DNA from: Clostridia bacterium
GTDB taxonomy: Bacteria > Bacillota > Clostridia > Oscillospirales > CAG-272
Direction: 5' to 3'
Length of the DNA stretch: 35,469 bases
Assembly (NCBI GenBank): GCA_017936565.1
Contig: JAGBFG010000035.1
Span: forward strand, 1-35,469
The notes beneath the pieces are model-generated. The model did no database searches. It saw only the letters and a list, made by a program, of their open reading frames with translations, and was not told the DNA's origin. Positions 24,050 to 32,311 of the stretch are shown piece after piece. The position numbers were made by a program, and so were the translations under genes. Within the stretch, counting starts at the first letter, position 1. The number at the start of each line of letters is the position of its first letter.

Positions 24050-25013
24050 ATTTTGGTGCAGATGAAAGAAGAAACGCTCCCTCGCCCGAAAGAAGCGCAT
24101 CGGGAAGAGAAGCGGGCAAAAGGTAGCTGTCTCCCTTTTTTACGGCAAACCGCTCTTCGCCAAGGCAAATGTCAAACGCGCCCGAGAGGCAAAGCAAATG
24201 CCGCATATATCTTGCCCTTGGTAAGAGCGCCTCCTTCTTCACCTCTATTTTCTCAACACGGAAAAAGGAAGAGAAGGAAAGAAGCCCGTTTGTTTCTTCC
24301 TTGCCCTTTGCAAAGCGAAGCCTATCTATTTGCTCATCGCAAAAAGAGCGCAGGGCGGCAAGCCCCTTTTCTATGTGAAGCGGGCGCGCCTTGCCGTTTT
24401 TGTCAAGACGGTCAAAATCATATAAACGGTAGGTTAAGTCGCTGTTCTGCTGTACCTCCGCCAATAAAATCCCCTTGCCGATGGCGTGCGGAAGCCCAGC
24501 GGGAATAAAATAGGCTTCCCCTGCCTTGACGGGAATTTCCCGCAAAAGAGAAGGAAACGTTCCGTTTTCAAGGGCGCTTTTACTGTCGGATAAGAGAGCC
24601 TTCTCCTTGAAGCCGTATAAAATAGAGGCACCTTCCTCTGCCTCTAAAATATACCAAAGCTCCGTTTTTCCGCTATCTCCTTCTGCCTTTTTCGCCATTT
24701 CGTCGTCAGGATGCACTTGAACGGAAAGAAGGTCATCTGTGTCAATGAGCTTCACAAGCAAGGGAAAGCGATTTTCGCAAAAAAGGCTATCTCCCAAAAT
24801 TTCATCGGGGTGCTTCGTTATCACCTCGCCCAAGGTCCTTCCTTGAAAAATGCCGTTTTGAATGACGCTGTTTTCAACCTCTCTGACCGAAAGCTCCCAG
24901 CTTTCGCCAATGGTGTCCTTTTCTGTCTTCTTGCCCCATTTCTTTTTTAAGCGCTTGCCGCTCCAAAGGGGGTGCTTCAAAACCGAGGAAAGTAAAAACG
25001 GATAAAAAAGCAT
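24048..25013 (-). CDS. manA: Mannose-6-phosphate isomerase, class I
   Basis: ManA interconverts mannose-6-phosphate and fructose-6-phosphate using zinc. The 321-residue protein matches the short Bacillus-type class I enzymes. The zinc site and active-site motifs are clear: QVHPDDE (His and other ligands, near residue 100), GKTELWYIL, and IPAGLPHAIGKGILLAEVQQ followed by TYRLYDFDR. The start chosen is the ATG at 25011-25013, which has AAAAGGGGG immediately upstream at good spacing. Further upstream the frame is open but Lys-rich and contains the promoter. It is convergent with the glycogen run and appears monocistronic. Confidence 0.94.
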   Translation of the reverse strand: MLFYPFLLSSVLKHPLWSGKRLKKKWGKKTEKDTIGESWELSVREVENSVIQNGIFQGRTLGEVITKHPDEILGDSLFCENRFPLLVKLIDTDDLLSVQVHPDDEMAKKAEGDSGKTELWYILEAEEGASILYGFKEKALLSDSKSALENGTFPSLLREIPVKAGEAYFIPAGLPHAIGKGILLAEVQQNSDLTYRLYDFDRLDKNGKARPLHIEKGLAALRSFCDEQIDRLRFAKGKEETNGLLSFSSFFRVEKIEVKKEALLPRARYMRHLLCLSGAFDICLGEERFAVKKGDSYLLPASLPDALLSGEGAFLLSSAPK

Positions 25014-25040
25014 AGCGTCCCCCTTTTCTTTTTTTCTTTT

Positions 25041-25069
25041 ATTAAAACACAGTTTTTCTGTCTTGTCAA
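25041..25069 (-). promoter_or_regulatory. Sigma-A promoter of manA
   Basis: On the minus strand TTGACA (25064-25069) and TTTAAT (25041-25046) are separated by 17 nt, about 28 nt upstream of the manA start codon. Confidence 0.82.
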
Positions 25070-25086
25070 GGCTTTTTTGACTTCTC

Positions 25087-25116
25087 TTCATACCTTTCTT
25101 CCTTTTTTCATAGAAT
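25087..25116 (+). promoter_or_regulatory. Possible promoter of the hypothetical-ABC-F pair
   Basis: TTCATA (25087-25092) and TAGAAT (25111-25116) are separated by 18 nt, divergent from the manA promoter and about 29 nt from the next start codon. The -35 match is weak. Confidence 0.4.
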
Positions 25117-25144
25117 AAAATAATAAGAGAAAAGAGGGCAAGAA

Positions 25145-25627
25145 ATGAAGATAAAAAAACCAAAAGCAAAAGAAAAATCCCCCCTTTCCGTTACCGTAGA
25201 AAAGCGGGAAGGGCAAATAAAGGAGTATGGACTGCCGCTTTTGCTTTTTACCCTTTCCGTTCCTCTCTTTGAAGGCGTGGGAAGCCAAGGGCATAACCGT
25301 GAAAGCGAGGCGCTCTATCGCTTTTTGACCGAAAAGGTCAAGGCCTTGGGAGAGAGAATAAAGGAAGCCTATCAAAAGGACCCTTCCCCCAAAAAACGCT
25401 TTACCCACCGTCCCTACCGACTGACTCTTCTTTGTGAAGGCGAGGAAAAAGGTGACCACCTGACCCTGCTTTATACCCTTAAACTTACCCATAAGGGTAA
25501 AAATCTCGTTTTTTTCCCTTTTTCCGAGGTCTTTTCCCGTAATAAAGGGAAAAGAGTCTTGATTTTTTCCGCGAAAAGAGATAAAATAAAGAAAATAAAC
25601 AAAAAAACAGAAAGGGAAAAGGTATGA
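25145..25627 (+). CDS. Hypothetical protein, translationally coupled to ABC-F
   Basis: I do not recognise this 160-residue protein with confidence. It is highly charged (Lys/Glu-rich), has no signal peptide or membrane segment, and has alternating hydrophobic strands such as LPLLLFTLSVPLFEG and YRLTLLCEGEE. Then come LTLLYTLKLTHKGKNLVFFPFSEVF and a very basic tail. The central helix (about residues 45-78) and strand pattern vaguely recall small DUF3298-like clostridial proteins, but this is a weak impression. Evidence that it is real: an AGAGGG ribosome binding site, and a TGA stop overlapping the ABC-F start as ATGA at 25624-25627. Opposite-strand frames here lack such support. Confidence 0.65.
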   Translation: MKIKKPKAKEKSPLSVTVEKREGQIKEYGLPLLLFTLSVPLFEGVGSQGHNRESEALYRFLTEKVKALGERIKEAYQKDPSPKKRFTHRPYRLTLLCEGEEKGDHLTLLYTLKLTHKGKNLVFFPFSEVFSRNKGKRVLIFSAKRDKIKKINKKTEREKV

Positions 25628-27552
25628 CCATTATCAGTCTTTCGGGGCTTTTCTTTTCTGTTGGCGATAAAAATATTCTCGAAAACGTGGGCTTTTCGGT
25701 CCAAGAGGGCGATAAGGTCGGCATTGTTGGTGCCAACGGCGCAGGGAAAACGACACTCTTTCGCCTGCTTTCAGGGGAATATACGCCAACGGACGGCTCT
25801 GTCTTCGTGGCAAAAGAGCGCACCTTCGGGCTCTTGCGGCAGGATGAAACGGTAAAAGCCGAAAGCCAAAGCCAAACGGTTTTGAACTATATGGTTTCTT
25901 CCTTTCCCGAGCTTTTGGCACTTGAAGGCGATATCGCTGATACAGAGCTTGCCCTTGCTGAATGCCAGGCGCAGAATAATGAAAAAGAGGTTCTTTCTCT
26001 CTCGGGAAGACTTGCCGCTCTGCACGAGGTCTACGGCAAAAAGGGCGGGCTTGAATTTCGTTCTCGCTGTCGGGGAATGCTGCTGCATTTGGGCTTTTCC
26101 GAGGAGGACCTTTCGCGCCCCGTTTCTTCCTTGTCAGGCGGGCAGCACACTCGCCTTGCCCTCTCCTTGCTTCTTTCCAAGGAGCCCGATATTCTGCTCT
26201 TGGACGAGCTCACCAACCATCTGGATATGGATGCGCTTTTTTGGTTGGAGGATTTTTTAAGAGGGTATACCAAAACCGTCCTTGTCATATCGCACGACAG
26301 ATATTTTTTAGACCGCACAACCAACAAAACGCTGATGCTGCAATACGGTCACGCCAAGCTCTATCACGGTAACTATTCCGCCGCCAAAAAAGAGGAAGCC
26401 TTGGATATCGCGTCCCAAGAGAAAAACTATAAGGAGCAGCAAAAAATTATCGTCAAAATAGAGGCGAATATCGGCTTTCAGCGGCGTTGCGGTCAGGAGC
26501 ATAACTTTGTCACCATCAGAGCCAAGCAAAAGCAGTTAGACAGAATGGAAAGGGTGGAAAAGGTAAGAGCCCCCGAAAAAAACATTCATTTCGCCTTTCA
26601 GAGCGAGGCCTCGTATAGCCAAGAGGTCCTGCGGGTGAAGGATTTGTCCTTTGGGTATCAGAATGCCCCCCTGTTATCCCATCTGTCCTTTCTGGTAAAA
26701 AAGGATAGTCGCATTGCCATTCTCGGCGCAAACGGCTGCGGAAAATCCACCCTGATAAAGCTGTTGGCAGGGAAGCTTTTACCCCAAGAGGGAAGCATTT
26801 ATATGGCGGATAGCATCAAACTCGGCTATTACGACCAAGAGGTGCGCTCGCTTGACGAGAGCAAAACCGTCTTTGAGGAGCTGCACGACGCCTATCCGCA
26901 AAAAACCAACGGCGAAATTCGCTCCGCCCTTGCCCTGTTTTTGTTTGGGGCTGAGGATGTGGACAAGCAAATTTCCGTTCTGTCTGGGGGCGAAAGAGCA
27001 CGTCTTACCCTTGCAAAGCTGATGCTTTGCCCCGTAAACCTGCTCTTGCTGGACGAGCCGACCAACCACTTGGACATCGGTTCCCGCGAGGCGCTTGAGG
27101 TTGCCCTCTCTGCCTTTGAGGGCACCGTTATCACCGTCTCTCACGACAGATATTTTGTGGACCGTGTGGCAGACACGCTCTTGGAGCTTTCCCCCGAGGC
27201 TGAAAACGGCTGCGCTATATATACGCCTTATGAAAACGAAAGCGCCTTTGCCTGCTATCTGCGGCATCACGCCGCAAAGGTTGAGCCTAAGGTGGAAAAG
27301 AAGGAAACGAAAAGCGAGAGCAAGGAGGATTACCTGCGCCAAAAGGAAAAGGCAGCCAAGGAAAGAGCCGAAAGGGCAAGAAAAGAAAAGGCAGAGAAGG
27401 AAATTTCCCTTTTAGAGAAAAGAATTGAAGCCTTGAAGCAGGAGCTGTTCGGAGAAGCCGCCAGCGACTACGTGAAGGCGGCAGCCTTGCAGGAGGAAAT
27501 CGATAAGGCAGAGGAAAGGCTTTTAGAGCTTTACGAAATTATAATGACTTAA
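25624..27552 (+). CDS. ABC-F family ATPase
   Basis: This soluble protein has two tandem ABC domains and no membrane segment, as in the ABC-F translation factors that act at the ribosomal E site. Domain 1 has Walker A GANGAGKTT (about residue 37), signature LSGGQHTRLAL and Walker B LLLDELTNHLD. Domain 2 has GANGCGKST (about 369), LSGGERARLTL and LLLLDEPTNHLD. A linker of about 75 residues separates them, and a Lys/Glu-rich coiled-coil extension occupies about residues 555-642. The 642-residue length and C-terminal extension resemble YdiF/Uup-like members. A housekeeping ribosome-rescue role and a resistance role are both possible; the sequence does not decide. Domain 1 reads DELTNHLD where DEPTNHLD is usual. 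Confidence 0.93.
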   Translation: MTIISLSGLFFSVGDKNILENVGFSVQEGDKVGIVGANGAGKTTLFRLLSGEYTPTDGSVFVAKERTFGLLRQDETVKAESQSQTVLNYMVSSFPELLALEGDIADTELALAECQAQNNEKEVLSLSGRLAALHEVYGKKGGLEFRSRCRGMLLHLGFSEEDLSRPVSSLSGGQHTRLALSLLLSKEPDILLLDELTNHLDMDALFWLEDFLRGYTKTVLVISHDRYFLDRTTNKTLMLQYGHAKLYHGNYSAAKKEEALDIASQEKNYKEQQKIIVKIEANIGFQRRCGQEHNFVTIRAKQKQLDRMERVEKVRAPEKNIHFAFQSEASYSQEVLRVKDLSFGYQNAPLLSHLSFLVKKDSRIAILGANGCGKSTLIKLLAGKLLPQEGSIYMADSIKLGYYDQEVRSLDESKTVFEELHDAYPQKTNGEIRSALALFLFGAEDVDKQISVLSGGERARLTLAKLMLCPVNLLLLDEPTNHLDIGSREALEVALSAFEGTVITVSHDRYFVDRVADTLLELSPEAENGCAIYTPYENESAFACYLRHHAAKVEPKVEKKETKSESKEDYLRQKEKAAKERAERARKEKAEKEISLLEKRIEALKQELFGEAASDYVKAAALQEEIDKAEERLLELYEIIMT

Positions 27553-27589
27553 AAAATCCACAGTAAACAACGGCTTACTGTGGATTTTT
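27552..27589. terminator. Bidirectional terminator between ABC-F and the SLH gene
   Basis: A 15-bp stem (27552-27566 with 27575-27589, core ATCCACAGTAA/TTACTGTGGAT) closes an 8-nt loop. It is flanked by A-runs and T-runs so that it works in both directions for the two convergent genes. Confidence 0.9.
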
Positions 27590-27610
27590 CTTTGGTTCAG
27601 GTTTAAGACC

Positions 27611-28885
27611 TTATTTTTTTATTACCGTATACAGCATTCTGGCGGTGTCAGCGCGAGAAAGGGGGATGTTGGCATTCCAAAGACCGTCCTCGCATTTGGA
27701 AAGCGCACCTGAAAGAGAAAGAGCGGAAAGGGCAGGGCGCGCCCAAACAGGACTGCTCTCATCGGGCGCGAAAACAGGCTGCTCCTCGGGGAATTCCATT
27801 CCTAAAATGTGGCAGAGAATAACCGAGGCTTCCGCACGGGTAATGGGGCGGTTGGGCTCAAAATAAAGCCCTGTTCCGTCAAAGCTGCCGTTGACAAAGC
27901 CAAGCATTTGCGCCGTGGCGATATAGGGGCGGATTTCCTCGGAAATGTCCTCGTTGTCGTCAAAGCAGGTGTCCGTCAACCCCTCAATAGCGGAAATTCC
28001 AGCCGATTTCATTGCCATCACGGTAAATTCTCCGCGGCTGACTGTTTCCTCAGGGTCAAAATAAAGATTATCTCCCGAAAGTCTGCCCATCATCAAGCCC
28101 TTCTCGGTCAGAACGAGGGAAGCAAGTAAAGCGGGATGATCCTTCATATCGGCATAAACCAGCGTGGAATTGCGAGGGGAAACCTTTATAGATACGGTGG
28201 TAGGCGTTGTATAGTTGCCGTATTCATCTCTCACCACAAAGGTGAAGCTGTCCTTTCCCGTAAAGCGAGTGGCAGGGGTGTAGCGGTATTCACCGCTTTT
28301 GCTGTCCGTCAGCGTGACAGTACCGTATTTCGGGTAAGAAATGATGCGATAGGTCAATTCGTCTCCATCAGGGTCGCTTGCCGCAAGCGTTCCGAAATAG
28401 GAAATGCCCTTTTGGGTTTCAACGGCAAGAGGTGAATATTCCGAAACGGTGGGCGCTTGGTTTTTCTTGTCAATCAAGCGTATAGAGCAGGCAATTTCTG
28501 CCCCGCCTGCCGCTTTCCCAGCGGTAAAGGAAAAGGAAGCCTCGGTAACGGTTTCGTCCGCAGGAATGAATTTCAGTAAATCCAGAACGGCAACGGAAAT
28601 GCTTTGCCCCTTGTCAACGCGGGAGGAGGCGAGCTTCAAAACCCCCGTCTTTTCGTCGGGCAGGCTTTCAATGGTGATAAGTGAAATGTCCGTTGTTCCA
28701 AGCGCCTGCTTGAAATCACTTTGTGAAAAATATACGGATTGTCCCATATATCCGCTCTTTACCAGTACCGCATCCTTGGCAAGCACCGATACAGCGGGAG
28801 AAAGCAGAGTCGCATGGGCGGGGATGATGGAGGCAGAGAAGAGCATCAGAAGGGCGAGAAAAAGAGGGAAAATTTTTTGTTTCAT
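27611..28885 (-). CDS. Secreted S-layer-homology protein with Ig/cadherin-like domain
   Basis: This 424-residue surface protein begins with a signal peptide: MKQKIFPLFLALLMLFSASI with cleavage likely after AHA near residue 26. A variable N-terminal domain (about 30-140) follows. Next is an Ig/VCBS-like repeat (about 143-238) with the hallmark AASDPDGDELTYRI and GKDSFTFVVRDEYGN. Three S-layer-homology modules (about 240-424) contain DPEETVSRGEF, EPNRPITRAEAS and NIPLSRADTARM, one TRAE-like motif each. SLH modules usually bind pyruvylated secondary cell-wall polymers, so the protein is probably anchored to the wall. The function of the N-terminal part is unknown. GGAAAGGAT precedes the start. 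It is divergent from the WYL regulator, and I see no clear sigma-A promoter. Confidence 0.88.
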   Translation of the reverse strand: MKQKIFPLFLALLMLFSASIIPAHATLLSPAVSVLAKDAVLVKSGYMGQSVYFSQSDFKQALGTTDISLITIESLPDEKTGVLKLASSRVDKGQSISVAVLDLLKFIPADETVTEASFSFTAGKAAGGAEIACSIRLIDKKNQAPTVSEYSPLAVETQKGISYFGTLAASDPDGDELTYRIISYPKYGTVTLTDSKSGEYRYTPATRFTGKDSFTFVVRDEYGNYTTPTTVSIKVSPRNSTLVYADMKDHPALLASLVLTEKGLMMGRLSGDNLYFDPEETVSRGEFTVMAMKSAGISAIEGLTDTCFDDNEDISEEIRPYIATAQMLGFVNGSFDGTGLYFEPNRPITRAEASVILCHILGMEFPEEQPVFAPDESSPVWARPALSALSLSGALSKCEDGLWNANIPLSRADTARMLYTVIKK

Positions 28886-28978
28886 AACGGATATCCTTTC
28901 CTTTTATGTTCCTTTCCTATTTTTCCCTCTCCCCCTTCTTTTATGCACCCTTTCTCATATCTTTCAAAAAAAGTTTTT

Positions 28979-29002
28979 CTTTCCCTTGCCAAAGAGGGAA
29001 AG
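28979..29002 (+). promoter_or_regulatory. Inverted repeat overlapping the -35 of the WYL gene
   Basis: CTTTCCCT (28979-28986) is the exact reverse complement of AGGGAAAG (28995-29002), with 8 nt between. It spans the -35 element (28986-28991), a position where a bound repressor would block RNA polymerase. It also lies between two divergent genes. Confidence 0.5.
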
Positions 29003-29014
29003 ATATGGTATACT
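28986..29014 (+). promoter_or_regulatory. Sigma-A promoter of the WYL regulator-GH36 unit
   Basis: TTGCCA (28986-28991) and TATACT (29009-29014) are separated by 17 nt. The start codon of the WYL regulator is at 29072. Confidence 0.78.
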
Positions 29015-29015
29015 A

Positions 29016-29056
29016 TTTAGGCAAGAGCGAGTTCGAATTATTCTCTCTTGCCTAAA
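29016..29056 (+). promoter_or_regulatory. 12-bp inverted repeat in the leader of the WYL gene (operator candidate)
   Basis: TTTAGGCAAGAG (29016-29027) and CTCTTGCCTAAA (29045-29056) are perfect reverse complements with a 17-nt spacer. The element begins 2 nt after the -10 and ends 4 nt before the AGGAGA ribosome binding site. No T-run follows in either direction, so it is not a terminator. It could be an operator for the encoded regulator or an RNA hairpin controlling translation. Confidence 0.6.
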
Positions 29057-29071
29057 AAAAGGAGAAGCGCT

Positions 29072-30064
29072 ATGTCACGCAAGGAAAACCAGAAAATAAA
29101 GCTTTTGTGCCTTTTGCGCTTTCTGCAAGAGAAAAGTGACGAGGCGCATCCCGTCTCCGTTGCCGATATGATTGCCCATCTTTCTTCCCTCGGCATCGCG
29201 GCGGAGCGCAAAAGCATATATAGTGACATAGAAGCCCTGCGGGAATACGGCGAGGATATCATCACCGTCAGAGGAAAAACAACGGGATATTATTTGGGCG
29301 CGCGCACCTTTGAAACGGCTGAATTGAAGCTATTGGTGGATGCGGTGCAAAGCTCTCGCTTTATCACCCGCAAAAAAAGCGATGAATTGATAAGTAAGCT
29401 CGCCAAGGACGCAGGCGTCTATACCGCTTCCTCTCTTAAACGGCAGGTGCGTGTGCATAACCGCGTCAAAACGATGAATGAAAGCATCTATTACACCGTG
29501 GACGTGATACATACCGCCCTTTCCGAGAAAAAGAAGCTTTCCTTTCTCTATTATGAATGGAACGGAAAAAAGGAAAAGGTGCTTCGTCACGCGGGTGAGC
29601 GATACGAGATAAGCCCCTTTGCGCTCTCCTGGCAGGAGGAAAACTATTATCTCATCGCGTATGACGAGAGGGCAGAGGGTATCAAGCACTACCGTGTGGA
29701 TAAAATGATAGATGCAAGAGTTGTGCCCAAAAAGCGGGAAGGGGAAGAAGCCTTCAAGGATTTTGACGCGGGGCAGTATGCCAAAAGCGTCTTTGGTATG
29801 TATGGCGGCAGGGAAGAGGCAGTCACCTTGCGATGTCACTCTTCCTTGGCAGGGGTTGTCCTCGATAAATTCGGGCAGGACGTTACCTTTTTCCCCGAAA
29901 ATGAGGACTTTTTTCAGATTCACGTCCGCGTCCATATCAGCCCGACCTTCTTTTCCTGGGTGTTCGGCTTTGGAGATAAAATGAAAATTCTCTCGCCAGA
30001 CGCCGTCTTGAAGGAGTTTTGCCAAATGGCAGAGGAAGTCTTGAAGCAGTATAATAAAAATTAA
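29072..30064 (+). CDS. WYL-domain transcriptional regulator
   Basis: This 330-residue YafY/PafC-like regulator has an N-terminal winged-helix DNA-binding domain (about residues 1-65; KLLCLLRFLQEKS then RKSIYSDIEALREYG). A central WYL domain (about 135-220) contains EISPFALSWQEENYYLIAYDE and KHYRVDKM, and a C-terminal WCX-like domain follows. WYL domains sense ligands, often nucleotides or nucleic acids. ATG 29072 has a strong AAGGAGAAG site; an in-frame ATG at 29048 falls inside the leader palindrome and lacks a site. It is followed 24 nt later by an alpha-galactosidase, so control of galactoside use, including autoregulation through the upstream palindromes, is a reasonable inference. Confidence 0.9.
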   Translation: MSRKENQKIKLLCLLRFLQEKSDEAHPVSVADMIAHLSSLGIAAERKSIYSDIEALREYGEDIITVRGKTTGYYLGARTFETAELKLLVDAVQSSRFITRKKSDELISKLAKDAGVYTASSLKRQVRVHNRVKTMNESIYYTVDVIHTALSEKKKLSFLYYEWNGKKEKVLRHAGERYEISPFALSWQEENYYLIAYDERAEGIKHYRVDKMIDARVVPKKREGEEAFKDFDAGQYAKSVFGMYGGREEAVTLRCHSSLAGVVLDKFGQDVTFFPENEDFFQIHVRVHISPTFFSWVFGFGDKMKILSPDAVLKEFCQMAEEVLKQYNKN

Positions 30065-30088
30065 AATACATATATAAGGAGAAGCACT

Positions 30089-32242
30089 ATGCCTATTCAT
30101 TTTGAACGGAAAAACCAGCGCTTTCTGCTCACCACCAAAAACACAGCCTATGCCTTTGATATAGGGGCTGGGCGGTATCTGGTGCATACCTATTACGGCA
30201 AGAAGGGAAAGGAAATATCCGCCTTCGAGGGCGCGCCTCTTTCCTTTGGCTCTTATCCCGAGTCCTTGGGTGACAAATGGAATCCCGATGAAATCCCCCA
30301 AGAGTGCCCCTTTTTTGATTCGGGCGATTACCGCATCTCTGCCTTGCGTATAGAGGGAAAGGACGGTACAAGCGTCACCGATTTTGTCTATCAATCCCAT
30401 CGCGTTTTTGCGGGCAGAAACGATATCCCCGGCTTTCCCACTGCCGATGCCGATGAGAAAACCAAAACCCTTGAAATCAAAATGGTGGACGAGGTGACAG
30501 GGTGTGTGCTTTACCTCTATTATACCGTTTTTTATGAGGACGACGTTATCAGCCGTTCTATGAAAATCGAGAATAAGGGAAAGGATACCGTTACTATTGA
30601 AAGATGTATGCCCATTTCCTTGGATATGAAGGGCTGCGATTACCATATGGTTTCCCTGTGGGGCACGCATAACGCCGAGTGCAACATTCAGCGCTTTCCC
30701 TTGCACCACGGTGTGCAGTCTATCTTTTCCCGCCGCGGCTCCTCTTCTCCCCAGCATAATCCCTTCCTCGCCGTTTCCTCTCCCAAGGCAACCGAAACCA
30801 AGGGGGACGTTTATGCCTTCAACCTCGTCTTTTCAGGATCCTTCGCCGATGAAATTGAGGTGGATCAGCAGTCTAACACGCGCGTGCAGGTTGGTCTTGG
30901 CAGCGATACCTTCGCCTATACGTTAGAGGCAGGAGAGACCTTCCATTCTCCCGAGGCGCTTATGCTCTATACCAAGAACGGCTTTGGCGAAATGTCGCGC
31001 CTGTTCCATACCTTTATCCGCAAGCACATTATGCCCCCCTGTGCCTTGGAAAAGCATCCCGTTGTACTTAACACCTGGGAAGCGTGCTATTTTGATATTG
31101 ATGAGCAAACGCTCTTTGCCTTTGCCGAGGAGTCCTCTAAAATCGGTATTGATATGCTGGTTATGGACGACGGTTGGTTTGGCGCGCGTAACGACGACCA
31201 CGCAGGCCTTGGCGACTGGTATCCCAACCCCGAAAAATTCAAGAACGGAATGAAATCCTTTGTCAAGGGTATTCACGAAAGAGGTGTTAAATTCGGTATC
31301 TGGATTGAGCCCGAAATGGTCAACCAGGACTCCGACCTCTATCGTGCCCACCCCGATTGGTGTCTTCGTGTTGAGGGCAGAGAATTGCTCTTGTCCCGTG
31401 ACCAGCTGGTCTTGAATATGGCAAATCCCGATGTGGTGGCATATTTGAAGAAATCCTTCGACGCAACCTTTGGAGATGTCGGCATCGACTACTTTAAGTG
31501 GGATATGAACCGTCACCTTGCCGCCGTTGGCTCTCCCTTGGTGTCAGCAGAGAAGCAAAAGGAATTGCGCTACCGCTATGTGATGGGCGTATACGACCTG
31601 TTGCAATATATGAGAGCGCGCTTTCCCGATGCCATCATTGAAAGCTGCTCGGGCGGCGGCGGACGGTACGACTTGGGCTTGATGAAGTACGGCTTCCAGA
31701 TCTGGACCAGCGACAACACAGACCCCTATGCCCGTATTCTCATCCAGCGCGGCGCGCGCCTGCCTTATCCCGCATCCACGATGTCCTGCCACGTTTCCGA
31801 TCCCCACGAGGATATGAAATCCCTTGATTTCCGGTACAAGGTTGCCGTTGGCGGTATGCTCGGGTATGAGCTCAACATTCTGAAAATGTCCGAGGGCGTG
31901 AAAAAGGAAATCGCACGTCAGATCAAGGAATACAAGAGCTTTGAGGATTTGATTCGCCTTGGCGATTATTATAGCCTTGTCTGCCCCTTTGAAAAGGGCT
32001 ATGCCGCCTATTACTATGCCGACAAGGAAGGAACAGAAATTCTTTTCTCCCTGCTTGAACAGGAGAATTGCCAAAAGGGCGAAACCGTCCTTCTGCGCTT
32101 TACCGCCGCCAAAGCCGATAAGGTCTATACCGACGTTCTTTCGGGCAAGACCTATCTTGGCAGCGACTTGAAAAAGGGCGTGCGCTTCTCCTTGAAGGGC
32201 GAGAAATTCTCTGCTGAAATGATGCACCTGATAGCAAAATAA
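30089..32242 (+). CDS. Alpha-galactosidase, GH36
   Basis: This 717-residue cytoplasmic enzyme (no signal peptide) hydrolyses terminal alpha-galactosides such as raffinose-family sugars. It has an N-terminal beta-supersandwich (about 1-320), a catalytic barrel and a C-terminal beta domain. Signature motifs are DMLVMDDGWFGARNDD, FGIWIEPEMVN, YFKWDMNRH (nucleophile Asp472), ESCSGGGGRYD and QIWTSDNTDP (acid/base Asp542). Length and motifs match the clostridial/lactobacillus AgaA/MelA-type GH36. AAGGAGAAGC precedes ATG 30089. It is co-transcribed with the WYL regulator. No sugar transporter is present in the window. Confidence 0.95.
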   Translation: MPIHFERKNQRFLLTTKNTAYAFDIGAGRYLVHTYYGKKGKEISAFEGAPLSFGSYPESLGDKWNPDEIPQECPFFDSGDYRISALRIEGKDGTSVTDFVYQSHRVFAGRNDIPGFPTADADEKTKTLEIKMVDEVTGCVLYLYYTVFYEDDVISRSMKIENKGKDTVTIERCMPISLDMKGCDYHMVSLWGTHNAECNIQRFPLHHGVQSIFSRRGSSSPQHNPFLAVSSPKATETKGDVYAFNLVFSGSFADEIEVDQQSNTRVQVGLGSDTFAYTLEAGETFHSPEALMLYTKNGFGEMSRLFHTFIRKHIMPPCALEKHPVVLNTWEACYFDIDEQTLFAFAEESSKIGIDMLVMDDGWFGARNDDHAGLGDWYPNPEKFKNGMKSFVKGIHERGVKFGIWIEPEMVNQDSDLYRAHPDWCLRVEGRELLLSRDQLVLNMANPDVVAYLKKSFDATFGDVGIDYFKWDMNRHLAAVGSPLVSAEKQKELRYRYVMGVYDLLQYMRARFPDAIIESCSGGGGRYDLGLMKYGFQIWTSDNTDPYARILIQRGARLPYPASTMSCHVSDPHEDMKSLDFRYKVAVGGMLGYELNILKMSEGVKKEIARQIKEYKSFEDLIRLGDYYSLVCPFEKGYAAYYYADKEGTEILFSLLEQENCQKGETVLLRFTAAKADKVYTDVLSGKTYLGSDLKKGVRFSLKGEKFSAEMMHLIAK

Positions 32243-32267
32243 AAAGCCCGCCTAAAGTGGCAAAAAG

Positions 32268-32311
32268 AAAACCAACTACGTTCCTTAACGGTTCATAGTT
32301 GGTTTTTGTTT
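32268..32311. terminator. Bidirectional terminator between GH36 and pdxK
   Basis: AAAACCAACTA (32268-32278) pairs with TAGTTGGTTTT (32296-32306), with an inner CGTT/AACG pairing. A T-rich run follows on the plus strand and A-rich sequence precedes it for the minus strand. It is shared by convergent genes. Confidence 0.85.

Noticed and set aside
23960-24508. 182-codon plus-strand frame after the GH13 gene
   Set aside because: Runs through the bidirectional terminator and is antisense to conserved manA.
25088-25492. 134-codon minus-strand frame opposite the hypothetical gene
   Set aside because: The plus-strand frame has a ribosome binding site and an ATGA overlap with the ABC-F gene, whereas this frame has neither and overlaps the manA leader.
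28404-29099. 231-codon plus-strand frame opposite the SLH gene
   Set aside because: Antisense to the signal peptide and Ig domain of the SLH protein and runs through the WYL promoter.
29330-30757. 475-codon frame antisense to the WYL and GH36 genes
   Set aside because: Crosses the boundary between two clear plus-strand genes and their ribosome binding site; no conserved motif.
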